Under the pieces are notes generated by a model that did not search any database, was not told where the DNA came from, and saw only the letters and a list, made by a program, of their open reading frames with translations. DNA of 64,000 bases from Collinsella sp. AM33-4BH (GTDB taxonomy: Bacteria; Actinomycetota; Coriobacteriia; Coriobacteriales; Coriobacteriaceae): contig NZ_QSIN01000009.1 of assembly GCF_003469205.1 (NCBI RefSeq), forward strand, positions 31,768 to 95,767, written 5' to 3'. A program made the translations under genes and the position numbers. Of this stretch, positions 33,449 to 43,692 are shown in pieces (the stretch's first letter is position 1; every line of letters starts with the position of its first letter).

Positions 33449-35476
33449 CTACGGACGCTCGTCGGGAGCCAGGCGCTGCATCTTGCTCACGGCCTTAAAC
33501 TTGGTGAACAGCGGCACGTACTCAAAGCTCACGTTGGAGTTCTCCAGGCCGTACCAGCGCGCAGGCGTGCCGGCGGCGCGGCGGATGATGTACTTGAGCG
33601 TGATGGCCGTACGCTCGCTGGGCTCCACGTCGCTTTCGGGCGCCAGCAGCTTGCGGATCATGACGAACTTAAACGTACCGATGTTGCCCGGGTCCTTGTA
33701 GACCGAGTAGTCATGCGTCTGCGCCGGCAGCTCGCCGCTGGCAGCCAGGTCCTGAACAACCTGGCGCAGGTAAGCATTGACGCGCTGGTTGATCTTATAG
33801 CCCAGGTACAGATGCACGCGGAATACGTAGTCGGTGCCGAACGTCTCGACCGAGTAGGCAAAGGTATGCGGCTCCTCCATGGTCTCGACATTCACGAACC
33901 ACCAGGCGCGAGCGCGCTTGGGGTGCTTATCCAAAATCGAGTAGACGATATCGCGGTCGATATAGTCGGTGTTGGTGTCCTTGGTCAGGTACACGATGTT
34001 GTCGCTCATGAGCTCGTAGCGATCGTCGTCGCGCAGGCGTTTGAGCTGCGGCAGATAGCTGCGCAGCGGCAGCAGCGTAAACTGACGTTGCTCGACCGCC
34101 GTACCGTTGTACCAGCACACCATAATGCCCATGATGAGTGCAGCCATAAGGATGGTGAAGTAGCCGCCGTGGAAGAACTTGGTGAGCGAGCTCACAAAGA
34201 AGAAACCCTCGAGCAAAAGGAAGAAGGCAGCAAAGATCCACGGCGCGACCTTGAGATTGCGCTCCACGTGCAGATAGAAGAAGAGCAGCATTGTCGTGCA
34301 CATCATGGTCAGGGTAATGGCCAGGCCGTACGCGGCCTCCATGTGCGCCGAGTTCTGGAACAGCAGCACCACGACGACGCAGCCCACGAGCATGACGTTG
34401 TTGACCATGGGGATGTAGAGCTGGCCCTTGGTCTCGGCAGGATAGAAGACCTGCATATGCGGCATGAGGTCCAGGCGGCTGGCCTCGGACACCAGCGAGA
34501 ATGCGCCGGTGATGAGCGCCTGCGAGGCGATGATGGCCGCGACGGTGGAAAGGCCGACGGCAAAGGGGCGCAGACCCGGGGCGAGCATCTGGTAGAAGGG
34601 GTTGAGGTCGGCGATACCCATGAGCTCCGGGTTGCCGGCGTTGTTGATAAGCCACGCGCCCTGGCCCATGTAGGACAGCAGCAGGCAGCACTTAACGAAC
34701 GGCCAGGTGGCATAGATATTGCCGCGGCCCACATGGCCCATGTCGGAATAGAGCGCCTCGGCACCGGTGGTAGCGAGGAAGCAGCTGCCCAAAATCATGA
34801 TGCCCGCATGGTTGTTGGGGCTCAGCAGAAAAGCGATGCCACGCAACGGGTTGAGGCACAGCAGCACCGCGGGATACTGGCAGACAAAGAACAGGCCCGT
34901 GCCGCCCAGGAACAAAAACCACAGCGTCATGATGGGACCGAAGGCGTGACCGATCTTGGCCGTGCCGATGCGCTGCACCAAGAAGAGCGCGATGATGATG
35001 GCAAGCGTGATGGCGACGACACGACCCTGGTCGTCACCGAGCACGGCATGGACCGCCGGGATGGTGCGCAGGCCCTCGATGGCCGTGGTGACGGTAACGG
35101 CAGGCGTCAGGATGCCGTCGGCGAGGAGCGCCGCGCCGCCCAGCATGGCGGGGATGATGAGCCACTTGCCGCAGCGCTTGACCAGGCTGTACAGGGCAAA
35201 GATGCCGCCCTCGCCGTGGTTGTCGGCGCGCAGCGAGATCAGCACGTACTTGACGGTCGTCAGCAGCGTGACCGTCCACACGACAAGGGAGAGCGCGCCG
35301 AGCACGAACTCCTGCGTGACGCTTCCGATGCCGCCGTTGCCGGCAACGAGCGCCTTGGTTACATACATGGGGCTGGTGCCGATATCGCCATACACCACGC
35401 CCAGCGTGACGAGCATCGCCGAGATGCTCACAGGAATCGCAGCGTGCGAGGCTGCCTCCTTGGCCTTTTGTTCCAT
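33449..35476 (-). CDS. kup: potassium uptake protein of the Kup/HAK family
   Basis: A 675-residue transporter: about 12 helices in the first 450 residues and a C-terminal cytosolic domain. The start VTLGVVYGDIGTSPMYV is the family signature, followed by SLVVWTVTLLTTVKYV and NHGEGGIFALYSLV. Proton-coupled K+ uptake is the family role. ATG 35476 follows GGGAGG at about 11 bases; a longer in-frame reading begins with TTG and is less likely. It neighbours a KdpDE-like system, suggesting a potassium homeostasis block. Confidence 0.92.
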   Translation of the reverse strand: MEQKAKEAASHAAIPVSISAMLVTLGVVYGDIGTSPMYVTKALVAGNGGIGSVTQEFVLGALSLVVWTVTLLTTVKYVLISLRADNHGEGGIFALYSLVKRCGKWLIIPAMLGGAALLADGILTPAVTVTTAIEGLRTIPAVHAVLGDDQGRVVAITLAIIIALFLVQRIGTAKIGHAFGPIMTLWFLFLGGTGLFFVCQYPAVLLCLNPLRGIAFLLSPNNHAGIMILGSCFLATTGAEALYSDMGHVGRGNIYATWPFVKCCLLLSYMGQGAWLINNAGNPELMGIADLNPFYQMLAPGLRPFAVGLSTVAAIIASQALITGAFSLVSEASRLDLMPHMQVFYPAETKGQLYIPMVNNVMLVGCVVVVLLFQNSAHMEAAYGLAITLTMMCTTMLLFFYLHVERNLKVAPWIFAAFFLLLEGFFFVSSLTKFFHGGYFTILMAALIMGIMVCWYNGTAVEQRQFTLLPLRSYLPQLKRLRDDDRYELMSDNIVYLTKDTNTDYIDRDIVYSILDKHPKRARAWWFVNVETMEEPHTFAYSVETFGTDYVFRVHLYLGYKINQRVNAYLRQVVQDLAASGELPAQTHDYSVYKDPGNIGTFKFVMIRKLLAPESDVEPSERTAITLKYIIRRAAGTPARWYGLENSNVSFEYVPLFTKFKAVSKMQRLAPDERP

Positions 35477-35597
35477 AAGCCGGTTTCCTCCCAACTTTAA
35501 CGTTCGAAAGGATTATAGGTAATCGGCCATGTTTTAATGCACTGTTTTCCCAGCTAGATAAACATTTATACAGTCTTTAGGCTACCGCGGCGATATG

Positions 35598-35632
35598 GAA
35601 TGTGACAAAGGGACGCCCCCTTTGTCACATTC
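35598..35632. repeat. 15-bp palindrome of the GTGACAAAGGG family
   Basis: GAATGTGACAAAGGG (35598-35612) and its exact complement (35618-35632). It ends at the stop codon of the nitroreductase gene and could be its terminator. Same family as 9163-9193. Confidence 0.75.
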
Positions 35633-35633
35633 G

Positions 35634-36506
35634 TCATTTTCCGAGCCAGTTTTTGAACCACCACTCCATAGAGCGGCTCATCTCGGCCATAAAGGGGCTC
35701 GTGTGCTTACGGGTGTAGATGTCGATGACGCGCTCGCCCACCTCGCGGGCGTGCGGGCGAAACATCGCATCCATCTCGGCCACCTGCGCATCCATCGTCG
35801 CGGCGTCGGCGCGACAATAACGCTCCTCGTGCACCAGGTTCACCACGGGATGCGCAATGGCCGGGCGCTCCTTACGGGGCGTGCCGATGATGAGCATCGA
35901 CAGCGGCATGGTATAGGCAGGCAAGTCCAGCAGTGCGGCAACTTCCTCGGCGTTCTCGACGATATCACCGATGTAGCAGCTCCCCAGCCCCAGGGCCTCG
36001 GCGGCAACCACGGCGTTTTGAGCGGCGATCACGGCATCCTGCGCCGCGATGGCAAAGTCGCCCAAACCCGGCGCGGGGCGGGGCGCCTTGCCCGTGCGCT
36101 CGACAAACTCGGGCTCAAAGCAGCCCACGTGCTCAAACAGATCGATCCACTTGGCATAATCGACCACAAATATGAGCGCCCAGGGCGCCTTGGCGATCAT
36201 GGGCTGATGATCGCACAGGTCGGCCAGACGGTCCAGCGTAGCCTGCTCGCGAATGCTCACGATGGAATACATCATCATGGCGCCCGCCGACGGCGCGCGA
36301 CTCGCCGCATGCAAGATCGCCGCCCGCTGCTCGTCGGTCACCGCCACGGGACGGCCGTCGTCATCGCGCGCAAAAGCGCGCGTGGACGAGCGGTGCTCCA
36401 AAATGTCCAGTACCGCGTTGCCCGTAGTCTCGACCGGATAGCCGTACGTATCCACGCCCGCAGCTCCGTCGCCGCCCATATCCGCCTCGCAAACCTGCTC
36501 GCTCAT
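35634..36506 (-). CDS. nitroreductase family protein
   Basis: A 290-residue FMN-dependent nitroreductase-fold protein, larger than the minimal 200-residue type. RSSTRAFARDD near residue 40 is the FMN phosphate/ring-binding start; ASRAPSAGAMMMYSIV and EALGLGSCYIGDI are further family motifs. A C-terminal extension with many Met and Trp residues (EMSRSMEWWFKNWLGK) is unusual. It probably reduces a quinone, nitro compound or flavin substrate with NAD(P)H. It is a monocistronic gene. Confidence 0.82.
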   Translation of the reverse strand: MSEQVCEADMGGDGAAGVDTYGYPVETTGNAVLDILEHRSSTRAFARDDDGRPVAVTDEQRAAILHAASRAPSAGAMMMYSIVSIREQATLDRLADLCDHQPMIAKAPWALIFVVDYAKWIDLFEHVGCFEPEFVERTGKAPRPAPGLGDFAIAAQDAVIAAQNAVVAAEALGLGSCYIGDIVENAEEVAALLDLPAYTMPLSMLIIGTPRKERPAIAHPVVNLVHEERYCRADAATMDAQVAEMDAMFRPHAREVGERVIDIYTRKHTSPFMAEMSRSMEWWFKNWLGK

Positions 36507-36719
36507 CGCCCTACCCTCGCCATTTCTTTAAGAAGCCTTTACGTTTCCGTGTAATTCCCGTCCATTATCGCGCAGGTCGCCACCACATTGCGCCACACCG
36601 CCACACGCGCGCGTTAATATGGCTGGTTGTTGTGCGCAGCCACCAATTGCAGCGCATATCTTGGTAACAATCGGGTAAACCCCCGCTTTCGTAGGTTTTA
36701 GTTTGTGAGGAGTCTCAGC

Positions 36720-39020
36720 ATGTTCGCAGCCGCCATCTCGCTCGTCGGTCTTGCGGCGACCGTCTACCTTGTCTTGCGCGAGGCCAAGGCCATTCGCGCT
36801 CAGTCGGGCACCGTTGCCAAAAGCGCTCTTGGGTGGAGCGTCGCCTTCGGCCTGTTCCAGCTCTTTTTGACCATTTGGGGCGCCATTGGCCTCATCGCTC
36901 AAAACGAGCCGCTCGCCTTTGTGATGCTCATCCTAACCAACGCCATCCTCACAGGCTGCGCTTGGGCCAGCATCGCACGCGACCGCATCGCCCCGCGCGT
37001 CTTTGCGTTCGCCGCGCCCGACGCCCCCGCCCCCACCGGCAAGCTCGCCCGCCTGCGCGGCGCCTTTGTGGGCAAACCGCTCGTCGCCGCCGTCTTGTGC
37101 CTGCTGCTCGCCGGCGTCTTTGCGCTGCTGGGAATGGAAGTCTCGTCCAACCACGACTTTACCTGGGTCTACCCCCTGTGCATCCTGCTCGAGTGGGCCA
37201 TCATCACCGTGCTCATGACCGGCTTGTTCTTCCTATTCCAGCGCCACGGCGCAGCTCCCGCGGTCCTGGCCTTTGCCCTCTTTGTCCTGGGCATTGCCGA
37301 GTTCTTCGTCATCACGTTTAAATCTATGCCCATCCAGCCGGGTGACCTTTCGGCCATCTCCACTGCCGCCGCGGTCGCCGGCACCGGCTACACCTTCTCC
37401 ATCTCGCTGTTCTGCGTGCTGTCCATGGGCTTTACCGCCATCGCCATGCTGCTGTGCGAGTACGCTGGCCTGGTGGCGCCGCACCGTCAGAAGGGTGCCG
37501 CCAACGCCAAGCGCATGCTGCTCACCAACCTGCTCGTGGCGGTGCTGTGCCTGGGCGGCGTGACCGCGCATGTCACGCACATCGACTACTACAACACCCT
37601 CGGCATCACCGTCTACACCTGGCGCCCGCTCGAGAGCTACTGGCGTGAGGGCTATCTGCCTGCCTTTATTAGTGCAGCGCAGTCCATTAAGCCGCCCAAA
37701 CCCGCCGACTACTCCGTTGACGACGCCAAGGCCACGCTCAAAAAGTACGCCAAGGCCTACGACAAGTCCGACGCCGCCAAGAGTGACGAGCGCACCGCCG
37801 CAAAGGAGCAATTCGACAGCGAGAAGCCCACGGTCATCGCCATCATGAACGAGACCTTCTCGGACCTGTCCATCTACCAGAACATGCGCGCCGGCTACGA
37901 GGGCCCGCAGTACTTTAAGAACCTGTCCAACTGCCTCAGCCGCGGCAAGCTCTACGTGAGCGCCTACGGCGGCGGCACGGCCAATACCGAGTTTGAGTTT
38001 ATGACCGGCAACTCCATGGCCAACCTGGGCTCGGGCGTGTACCCCTACACCATCTACAACATGGAGACGACCGGGAACCTGGCAGAGCAGTTCAAATCGC
38101 TCGGATATTCCACCACGGCCATGCACCCCAACCACGCGACCAACTGGAACCGCGAGAACGTCTACAAGGACTTTGGCTTTGACCAGTTCCTGTCCATCAA
38201 CGACTTCCAGGGCGCCGATACCCTACGCGGCATGGTGACCGACCAGGCTACCTACGACAAGATTCTTGAGCTGCTCGACCAGAACGCCGACCCGCAGTTT
38301 ATCTTCGACGTGACCATGCAGAACCACTCGGGCTACGACACGGGCCTGCTGCCGGTCGACAAGCAGATGCACCTGAACATCGACACGACCGACTTGGACG
38401 CCAAGACCGTCGAGGACGGCACGCTCTCCGATGTCGACGAGTATGTCTCGTGCATCGAGCAGTCCGATCAGGCGCTGCGCTACTTCCTCAACGCCCTGAG
38501 CAAGCTCGACCGTAAGGTGGTCGTGGTGTTCTGGGGCGACCACCAGCCGTTCTTCCCGTCCAAGTTCAACGACAAGTGGTTTACCGGCGAGGACGACGCC
38601 ACGCATCAGGAGCGCTTGTGGCAGACCGACTACATCATCTGGGCTAACTACGACGTTGCCGGTTGCGACCAGACAAGCGAGGTCGACGACCTGTCCACCA
38701 ACTACCTGTCCACCCAGCTGATGCAGCTGATCGGCGCACCGCTGACCGACTACCAGAAAGCGCACATGACGCTGCGCGAGTCGCTGCTCGCTATCAACTC
38801 GGTGGGCTATGAGGACGCCAGCCTGCGCTGGGCGCTCTCCTCCAACGCCACCGGTGACGACGCCGCAGCAGCAGCCGCCACCAAGGCACGCGAGGATTAC
38901 GCGAAGATGCAGTACTACGAGATGTTCCGCGACGGCAAGAACGTCTATACCGAGCACTTCCAGACCGAGGCCAACGAGACCGACCCCAACCTGGCACCGG
39001 GTACGACCAAGATCAAGTAA
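36720..39020 (+). CDS. LTA synthase-like membrane sulfatase/phosphoglycerol transferase
   Basis: A 766-residue protein with several N-terminal helices (about residues 1-275) and an extracellular sulfatase-fold domain. The nucleophile is Thr420 in GGGTANTEFE, as in LtaS; GDHQPFF supplies metal ligands further on. Relatives transfer phosphoglycerol or similar groups to lipoteichoic acids or other cell-envelope glycans. ATG 36720 with GGAG 8 bases upstream is chosen over GTG 36705. The C-terminal 40 residues are Ala-rich and charged. Confidence 0.88.
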   Translation: MFAAAISLVGLAATVYLVLREAKAIRAQSGTVAKSALGWSVAFGLFQLFLTIWGAIGLIAQNEPLAFVMLILTNAILTGCAWASIARDRIAPRVFAFAAPDAPAPTGKLARLRGAFVGKPLVAAVLCLLLAGVFALLGMEVSSNHDFTWVYPLCILLEWAIITVLMTGLFFLFQRHGAAPAVLAFALFVLGIAEFFVITFKSMPIQPGDLSAISTAAAVAGTGYTFSISLFCVLSMGFTAIAMLLCEYAGLVAPHRQKGAANAKRMLLTNLLVAVLCLGGVTAHVTHIDYYNTLGITVYTWRPLESYWREGYLPAFISAAQSIKPPKPADYSVDDAKATLKKYAKAYDKSDAAKSDERTAAKEQFDSEKPTVIAIMNETFSDLSIYQNMRAGYEGPQYFKNLSNCLSRGKLYVSAYGGGTANTEFEFMTGNSMANLGSGVYPYTIYNMETTGNLAEQFKSLGYSTTAMHPNHATNWNRENVYKDFGFDQFLSINDFQGADTLRGMVTDQATYDKILELLDQNADPQFIFDVTMQNHSGYDTGLLPVDKQMHLNIDTTDLDAKTVEDGTLSDVDEYVSCIEQSDQALRYFLNALSKLDRKVVVVFWGDHQPFFPSKFNDKWFTGEDDATHQERLWQTDYIIWANYDVAGCDQTSEVDDLSTNYLSTQLMQLIGAPLTDYQKAHMTLRESLLAINSVGYEDASLRWALSSNATGDDAAAAAATKAREDYAKMQYYEMFRDGKNVYTEHFQTEANETDPNLAPGTTKIK

Positions 39021-39066
39021 CGGGTCGCTCATAACTGAAACGTCTGTCCGGGCGGAGGTATGTAAG

Positions 39067-39131
39067 GTTCCCTGCTCGGACAGTCCTGCGCAAGACGGAG
39101 GCCACGTTATGTGGCCTTCTTTGTTTGCGGA
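39067..39131. repeat. left 65-bp inverted flank of the surface-protein cassette
   Basis: From GTTCCCTGCTC through CAGTCCTGCGCAAGAC and a small hairpin (GGCCAC-N5-GTGGCC) to TTTGCGGA. An inverted copy with about 57 matching positions is at 45721-45784. The hairpin may end the LTA-synthase-like gene. Confidence 0.75.
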
Positions 39132-39360
39132 AAGTGTGTCCCGGAATTCTTGTCTGGAATGGGATGCAGTTTCCGCTTGGGACCCGATTGGGAAAGTGTG
39201 TCCCACTATTCAGCTGGATTCCGGGATGTATTTTCCCGTTGAGGACCCTTTGGGAAAGTGCGTCCCGGTCTGGGCGCTCAAACTGGGATGGATTTTCCGG
39301 ATGAGGGCTTGACGGAAAATGTGTCCCGTTCCGGGCGCTAATTGTGGGATGCAGTTTCCG
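39128..39360. repeat. array A: four units of a 62-bp palindromic repeat
   Basis: Motif R (GGAAA-N-TG-N-GTCCC) starts at 39128, 39190, 39252 and 39313; motif F (GGGATG-N2-TTTCC), its complement, starts at 39161, 39223, 39285 and 39346. The period is 62, 62, 61. Spacers alternate 14 and 18 bases, and each unit can fold as a hairpin. The same repeat makes array B at 43693-45621. Not coding: the period is not a multiple of three. It fills the 39021-39448 gap. Confidence 0.85.
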
Positions 39361-39448
39361 CTTGCGGAGTCTCCACTCAACAGAAAACCCGGGTGGCCTG
39401 TTTTTTGGCTACCCGGGTTTTTGGGTTGTCGATATGTTCGACTGGCTA

Positions 39449-42400
39449 CTAGTGGGTCTTGCGGCGCTTGATCAGCATGATGAGGGCTATCACTACGAGC
39501 GTTGCTCCCGCTGCTGCTGCGGTGGCGACTAGGGCGAATGTTTGGTCGCCGGTGTTTGCGAGGTTCTTCGCTGTGGTCGTAGTCTTGACCTTGGTGTCGG
39601 TCTTAGCTCCGTTGTCGGACTTGGGCTTGTCCGGGTTCGTCGGGGTCTCAGGAGTCTCGGGGTCCTTTGAGCCTTCGGAATCGGTTGGGCCGGCGGTGTT
39701 TACCAGCGTATGGTCCAGGAACTTCTTGGCGCCCGCACTTGCCTGTGAGAACAGGCGGCGCGTGCGGATCGGGGTGGCGTTCACCGTTGTGGGCGCCGTC
39801 TCCTCGGCCTCGATATTCACGAGCGTCGTGCCGGTGTCGAGGCCCACGTCGTTGTATCCCACGTGGCAGTAATACTGCGCACCGTCATCGTCTGCGGTCA
39901 GGTCAATCTCGAGCTTTGAGGCCGTTCCAGCCGCGAGGTTGCCATCGGCACCCACGAGCTTAAACTCTGTCTCGCCGCGGCCCTTGCGGTACCACATATA
40001 GGTCGGTGCCAGCCCTGTTTCGTTATCGTCGGCACCGAGTTGCTTCACATGGCCAATCGCCGAGAGCGTCAGGTGGCTTCCCGCCGTGCGCTCAACCGAA
40101 GAGTCGTATCCAAGATCCGACCCCTCCGCAGCATCCGCCGCAGGTCCGCTCACGGTCATCGTCATGCCATTGGGCATGGTCTTGACCGTGATGATTGCCG
40201 AGCGAATACCTGTTTCGGTCGTGGATCCATTCTTAACGGCGGCGATGGCGAATCGATACTCCGTATTGGGCTGCAGCCCATCCCACTTGAGCGAGGTCTG
40301 CGTGTTGTCGGCAATCTTCCAGCTATTGACGACCGCATCCGCCGCATTGCTCTGCAGCATGCCCACGCCGTAGTTAAAGCCACTCTTGTTTGCGAGTACA
40401 TCGTCCCAGCTAAACGTAACGCTGGTCGAATCGACGGCGTTTGCCGTAAAGCCCGTCACGGCCGGCGCGTCGGGCATCTCGACGTCCTTAACGTCATAGC
40501 CCACGATCCAGAACTGGTCGGTGTCCTTGGTGCCGAGCTTGTCGCCCGAGTCTGCCTCGAACTTGTCGACATCCACCGCGTTGACGCCCAGACGCCACAC
40601 AAAACCGTACTTGCCCTGCGCGGCCTCGGGCAGGTTGTCGACGGTGCCGCCGTATTCGGTCGATTCACTCGAGGAGTTACCCGTAGTAAAGCCGGCGTTG
40701 GCACCAAAGCACAGGCCGCCAAACAACTCGTGCTTTGCGAGCTTCGCGCCCATGACAACGCTGCCGTTCAGCGTCAAGCCGAGCTCGAGCTCCTGCTCCT
40801 TGCCCTCCTCGACTTCGATGGTCTGCTCAATGCTCGCCCCCGACTGCGCGGCGGCGCCGTTAAACCCATCGTGCGTGTAGGCGCGCGTTACGCCAGGCTT
40901 GCCCAGGCCAAAGGAATCCCCAACGGGAGTCTCGCCGTTGAGCGTCGTTTGATAGGTTCCGGGTTCTCCCGACCGGTTGGTCAAAAAGTAGCTGAGCGGC
41001 GTCATATTGTGCTGTTTGGCAATGCGGTCATAGGCCTCGACATTAACGACCGAGGTCTGCGCGCCGAGCGACACGGGCGCCGCCATCACGCCCTTGCCAC
41101 CAGTTTCCTCATTTTCGATCTCATACTCGTAATAGACCATCGGAATCGTGTAGAGCACGGCCTTGTCACCCTCGCCGGCATGCGACTCATAGCTTACGCT
41201 TGCGCTGACCGTGCGCTCGCTCCGGTAGTCATAGCATCCCTCGGCGGCAAAATCGACTGAAGCATTCATCGCGACCAGGGGCGGACCGGTCTGCACCTCG
41301 ACGGCAACGCCCAACTCGGCGCCAATGGTATAGCCCTGGGATGTCCCCGTGCCCTTTTCCTCTCCGTATGACGTGCCGCCCAACACCAGATAGCCGTATG
41401 CCTGCTCCAGATCCTCAACATAGGGCGCATCCTGCAGCACGGCAAGCACGCGCGGGTTGGTATAGACCTTGTAGCGGTCCTTGTACGTGATCTTGACGCT
41501 GTCGTTGTCGACATCGGGCAGCGCGAGCGAGATAAATGTGCCGTAGGTAGTGCCGCGACGGTTGCTCTCGCTAATCACCTGCTCCTCGCCGCGGCGCACC
41601 TTTCCGTTCTCGTCGAGCGAAAAATGCGAGGCGGTCATCCAATAGTAGTCATCGTTCTTGCGCAGGTCCTCGTCGCGGTGCTTGCCCACCACGGCGATAA
41701 AGCTCTCGTTATAGCGGTCCGAACCCGAGACGCTGCCCGCCTTGACGTCGCTGATCCACACCTGCTCTATACCCTTGTGGTCATGCTTGTTGCTGCTGTT
41801 GTATTGCTGACCGCTCATGCTCATGGTTCCGACCATGGACCCCAAGCCCTGAGCCCCGCTCTGTGCCGTGTTGCAGGCAAAGTCGCGGAACACATCGCCG
41901 CCCACGAGCACCTCGTCGACCGCCAGCTGCTCGGACAGGCCGTCAAGGTTGGCAGTGGCAAGGGCAATAGGCGCCAAGGTGCACGGATAGCGCTTATCCT
42001 GAGCGCTATCCTTCCATGCGCTGTTGGGCACATGCATCAGCCCATAGGAGGCGAGGAGCCCGTCTCTGTATTCCTTGCAATCGGAAAGCTTGAACTCGCC
42101 AGACTCCGAGTCAAAATACGCGTAGCGGTACAGCGCGCCGTACAGCCCCTTGCTGCCGTCAGAAGCGCCGTAATCAAAAGCGCTGCGTTGCCAGTCATAG
42201 CCCGCAAGAATAAGGCCCGTGACGGTTTCACCCGTCTTCTTTCCTTCTTCATCGTAGGCGGCAAACGTGCCGAACGTCGCATTCGCAGCGACCATGGTCT
42301 TGCCGTTCGCGGAGAGGGAGATTGCGCCCGCGTCGCCCAGAGCATCGACATGGACGAGCGCACCCTTGGATGCATCCCACGAAAACAGCTCGCAATGCGT

Positions 42401-43537
42401 CGACTTATCAATATTCTTCTTGCCGTAGGGTGCCGAGACCACGATGGCGAGGTCATCGCAAAAATCGCGATCGAGGTCGCCGGCCGCTAGCGAAACGACA
42501 GGAGCTGACTGAAGCTGCGTCCAGGAGTCGTTCCCGCCCTTGTTGTGCGTGGTGTAGTCCGCGGCGTTACCGGCATCGATCTTGACGACGCTTTGCTTCC
42601 AGTTGCCGCCCTCCAAGTCATACATGTCGACTACAGCCTTGCGCACGCCGTTCTCGTCGACATAGCAGCCCGCGTAGACAAAAAGCTCGTCGACGCCGTC
42701 GCCATCGACATCGCCCGCCTCGACATCAAAGACGGCGTCGTGCTCTTGCAGGTAACCGGCATCCAGGTACTTAAAACGGCCTTCGTACATCATATTAGTG
42801 TTGACCGTCACCGGCAGGTGTGTGTCGAGAGTGCGCGTACGCCCGTTGCTAAACGAGTAGAGGACCAGCTCAACCTTTCCGGCGTATGACTTGCCGTCAA
42901 TCGTCGTGGAGGAACTGTCGCCGTAGGCACGGAGCTCGGCAACGCGGCTCTTTTTGCCCGTGCTGGCGTCGCTGCAGAACTCAACACTCGTGGCGTGAAT
43001 GCCCGAGAAACCGTTGTTGTCGTTGGCGAGTACTGTTGAGGACTCATTGTTGCTTAGGTACGACCAGGTGCCGCCACCGTAGTCGCTATGCTTGTAGAGA
43101 TCGCTGTTCGTATCGAAGTTGTTGACGTTTTGCCAGAACTTTGCGGCGCCCCACACACTTCCATAGCCATCGGTGAGTTTGCTGCTGCCGCCAATGTCAC
43201 CGCGCTCGACGTTCTCGAGCTTGTCGCGCAGAGTGTAGCGATTGCCATGGCTACCGTTAGCTGCCATATAGACCTCGCTGCGCGTGGCAAACGTCGTGGG
43301 GGTATCAGTGGAATAGGGGCCAACGGTATCGGCTGGAATGTCCTCGCTCGTGCCCAGACCCAGGGCTTGATAATCCTGCTCGGTCATATCGGTGATTGCG
43401 GGCGCGTCTGCCGCCTGGGCAACCTGGGGCGTGGCCGTGAAGCAGGCGACGCTCGTGGCGATCAACGCAGCAAGCGCCGCCGTCCCAACAAGCGGGATTT
43501 TCGACAGCCTACGGATACGGGGGTGTGGAACGTGCAT
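39449..43537 (-). CDS. large sortase-anchored (LAxTG) surface protein with FG-GAP-like, FN3 and Ig-like domains
   Basis: A 1362-residue secreted protein. A signal peptide (LVGTAALAALIATSVA, cleavage near VAQA/ADAP) starts it; ATG 43537 has GAGG 6 bases upstream, better than the ATG 36 bases earlier. DVDGDGVDELFVYAG and DLDRDFCDDLAIV near residues 280-390 look like FG-GAP/VCBS calcium repeats. An FN3 domain (TSVTFSWDDV to TEYRFAIAAV, about 1040-1140) and an Ig-like domain (YMWYRKG to YYCHVGYND, about 1180-1250) follow, then a Pro/Lys linker and the sorting signal LANTG, a hydrophobic span and KRRKTH. LAxTG is the class E sortase motif in Actinobacteria. The gene is bracketed by two repeat arrays. 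Ligand unknown; adhesion is likely. Confidence 0.85.
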   Translation of the reverse strand: MHVPHPRIRRLSKIPLVGTAALAALIATSVACFTATPQVAQAADAPAITDMTEQDYQALGLGTSEDIPADTVGPYSTDTPTTFATRSEVYMAANGSHGNRYTLRDKLENVERGDIGGSSKLTDGYGSVWGAAKFWQNVNNFDTNSDLYKHSDYGGGTWSYLSNNESSTVLANDNNGFSGIHATSVEFCSDASTGKKSRVAELRAYGDSSSTTIDGKSYAGKVELVLYSFSNGRTRTLDTHLPVTVNTNMMYEGRFKYLDAGYLQEHDAVFDVEAGDVDGDGVDELFVYAGCYVDENGVRKAVVDMYDLEGGNWKQSVVKIDAGNAADYTTHNKGGNDSWTQLQSAPVVSLAAGDLDRDFCDDLAIVVSAPYGKKNIDKSTHCELFSWDASKGALVHVDALGDAGAISLSANGKTMVAANATFGTFAAYDEEGKKTGETVTGLILAGYDWQRSAFDYGASDGSKGLYGALYRYAYFDSESGEFKLSDCKEYRDGLLASYGLMHVPNSAWKDSAQDKRYPCTLAPIALATANLDGLSEQLAVDEVLVGGDVFRDFACNTAQSGAQGLGSMVGTMSMSGQQYNSSNKHDHKGIEQVWISDVKAGSVSGSDRYNESFIAVVGKHRDEDLRKNDDYYWMTASHFSLDENGKVRRGEEQVISESNRRGTTYGTFISLALPDVDNDSVKITYKDRYKVYTNPRVLAVLQDAPYVEDLEQAYGYLVLGGTSYGEEKGTGTSQGYTIGAELGVAVEVQTGPPLVAMNASVDFAAEGCYDYRSERTVSASVSYESHAGEGDKAVLYTIPMVYYEYEIENEETGGKGVMAAPVSLGAQTSVVNVEAYDRIAKQHNMTPLSYFLTNRSGEPGTYQTTLNGETPVGDSFGLGKPGVTRAYTHDGFNGAAAQSGASIEQTIEVEEGKEQELELGLTLNGSVVMGAKLAKHELFGGLCFGANAGFTTGNSSSESTEYGGTVDNLPEAAQGKYGFVWRLGVNAVDVDKFEADSGDKLGTKDTDQFWIVGYDVKDVEMPDAPAVTGFTANAVDSTSVTFSWDDVLANKSGFNYGVGMLQSNAADAVVNSWKIADNTQTSLKWDGLQPNTEYRFAIAAVKNGSTTETGIRSAIITVKTMPNGMTMTVSGPAADAAEGSDLGYDSSVERTAGSHLTLSAIGHVKQLGADDNETGLAPTYMWYRKGRGETEFKLVGADGNLAAGTASKLEIDLTADDDGAQYYCHVGYNDVGLDTGTTLVNIEAEETAPTTVNATPIRTRRLFSQASAGAKKFLDHTLVNTAGPTDSEGSKDPETPETPTNPDKPKSDNGAKTDTKVKTTTTAKNLANTGDQTFALVATAAAAGATLVVIALIMLIKRRKTH

Positions 43538-43692
43538 GAGGGACCTCGCTTTATTCGAGTGGAGTGGACTCATTTTTGCAAATGATACGCCCGATGCCCG
43601 ATATCACGTGTCTCATTTTCGCCAACGGCGTGTCTCATTTTTGAGAATCCGAGATGCCGCGGAAATCTTATCCCAGCTCAAAGGCCATTTCT

